Assembly: GCA_002404215.1 (NCBI GenBank)
Contig: DHJG01000135.1
Location: 1,439 to 7,752, forward strand
Length of the DNA: 6,314 bases
Direction: 5' to 3'
From: Desulfosporosinus sp. UBA4726
GTDB lineage: Bacteria; Bacillota; Desulfitobacteriia; Desulfitobacteriales; Desulfitobacteriaceae
Made by a program: the position numbers and the translations under genes. This document shows, one piece after another, positions 5,395 to 6,314 of this stretch (position 1 is the stretch's first letter; every line of letters begins with the position of its first letter). The notes under the pieces are model-generated. The model did not search any database, was not told where the DNA came from, and saw only the letters and a list, made by a program, of their open reading frames with translations.

Positions 5395-6314
5395 ATGTTT
5401 TTACCAGGAAAAGCATTAACGACCGCCATGGGTATTTTACCGCACACAAATCTACCAGAGGCTCAGAAATTGGCGCTTGGTTTGGATATTCCCTTTTGGC
5501 CTCAATTACCTCATTTTCGATTCAGGGAAGATATGTACGCTCAATTTTCTGAACATTTCCCCGGGATAATTATTGATGAAGAAAAAGCGGTTCTCCGTTT
5601 CTCTCACGAACGTTTTGCTCAAGAGTTTGATGAATATCTTGAGGCCAGTAGTATACCAGACCACTTTGCCTTATCTGAAGAATCTTCTACAGCTTTTAAT
5701 TCGTTTTTGGCACAGGATCTATCTTCTTACCCAATGATTCACGGACAGACTATTGGTCCTATCAGTTTTGGCCTTAAAATAACGGATGAAGAGCGAAAAC
5801 CAATCATTTATAATGATTTTGTCCGTGAAATTCTATATGACTTTCTTGTTCATAAGATAGCTTGGCAATATGAAGCATTGAAACGAGTTCATCCTAATCC
5901 TTTTGTCTGGCTGGATGAACCGGGATTAGAAATGATCTTTAAATCATTTAGTGCCTATACTTCTGAAGTGGCACAAGTCGAATTCAAGGCTTTCATTTCT
6001 AAACTGCCGGGACCTAAGGGAGTTCATTTATGTGGTAACCCTGATTGGTCCTTTCTTTTGAACTCTGGCATTGATATTCTCTCCGTCGATGCCTTCACTT
6101 ATGGACACATTCTTGTTCATTATGTTGATGAAGTCAAAGAATTTCTGCGAGCCGGGAAAATAATATCCTGGGGAATTACACCCACCTTAACCAGCGAATT
6201 GAGCTTGGAAACTGCGAAAACACTTACGGACCGTCTGCTTGAATTATGGAAGTTCCTTAATAAACATGGAATTGAGGACTCTCTAATATATGACCGTTCC
6301 TGGTTAGCACCGTC
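5395..6314 (+). CDS. MetE-C/UroD-like methyltransferase (3' end outside the window)
   Basis: The frame is open from ATG 5395 to the window end, 306 complete codons without a stop. AGGAGG at 5381-5386 lies 8 bases before the ATG. It begins with a MetE-C-like opening (ALTTAMGILPHTNLPEAQKLAL), then HGQTIGPISFGLKI (116-129), WLDEPGLEM (172-180), GVHLCGNPDW (209-218), DILSVDAF (227-234) and WGITPT (259-264). This is the TIM-barrel fold shared by the catalytic half of cobalamin-independent methionine synthase and uroporphyrinogen decarboxylase. H211 and C213 match the His-x-Cys zinc ligands of MetE. The last residues, RSWLAP, correspond to the VNPDC region of MetE, so the final zinc Cys is expected just past the window. 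There is no MetE N-terminal half, so it is a stand-alone barrel of the type often annotated 'methionine synthase II-like' in anaerobes. Zinc-thiolate methyl transfer is likely; donor and acceptor (perhaps a corrinoid protein) are unknown. It is not a heme-pathway decarboxylase by motif. Confidence 0.82.
   Translation, partial: MFLPGKALTTAMGILPHTNLPEAQKLALGLDIPFWPQLPHFRFREDMYAQFSEHFPGIIIDEEKAVLRFSHERFAQEFDEYLEASSIPDHFALSEESSTAFNSFLAQDLSSYPMIHGQTIGPISFGLKITDEERKPIIYNDFVREILYDFLVHKIAWQYEALKRVHPNPFVWLDEPGLEMIFKSFSAYTSEVAQVEFKAFISKLPGPKGVHLCGNPDWSFLLNSGIDILSVDAFTYGHILVHYVDEVKEFLRAGKIISWGITPTLTSELSLETAKTLTDRLLELWKFLNKHGIEDSLIYDRSWLAP

Overview
The window reads as a chromosomal stretch of a low-to-moderate G+C, Gram-positive anaerobe. 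The evidence is the strong AGGAGG-type ribosome binding sites, AT-rich spacers with sigma-A-like promoters, several intrinsic terminators, a lipobox lipoprotein, and an anaerobe-style gene set (ferredoxin-nitroreductase fusion, aryl-CoA ligase of the PaaK type, MetE/UroD-like methyltransferase). This mixture fits Clostridia and reminds me of Peptococcaceae/Desulfitobacteriaceae (Desulfosporosinus or Desulfitobacterium). That placement is an impression from gene content, not the result of a search. All supported genes are on the + strand.

Layout. Positions 3-239 carry the 3' end of a small zinc-ribbon protein gene, closed by a strong terminator (254-296). A second perfect hairpin terminator follows (348-378). 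Positions 478-744 hold an open frame that looks like the C-terminal part of a TetR-type regulator with no start and no helix-turn-helix, probably a gene remnant. The spacer 745-1127 has hairpins and a good promoter (1039-1067) for a PaaK-family phenylacetate/aryl-CoA ligase (1128-2357). After 63 bases comes a cyclophilin-type peptidyl-prolyl isomerase lipoprotein (2421-3050), then a strong terminator (about 3075-3126). A TIGR01777-family NAD(P)-binding epimerase-like protein (3324-4244) follows, behind a possible extended -10 promoter. Next is a fusion of a 2[4Fe-4S] ferredoxin and a nitroreductase (4334-5146) with its own likely promoter and a locally higher G+C. A 248-base spacer with hairpins leads to the last gene (5395 to beyond the window end), a stand-alone MetE-C/UroD-like methyltransferase. 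It keeps the His-x-Cys zinc-ligand pair and is cut off about where the last zinc cysteine would be expected.

How the genes work together. There is no single obvious pathway. The ligase and the lipoprotein isomerase could share a transcript but have unrelated jobs. The epimerase-like gene, the ferredoxin-nitroreductase and the methyltransferase each appear to have their own start signals. I see no CRISPR array, tRNA, rRNA, insertion sequence or phage gene. I do not think the window shows a convincing new multi-gene system. The most interesting items are the MetE-C-like protein, the ferredoxin-nitroreductase of unusual composition, and the regulator remnant between terminators.
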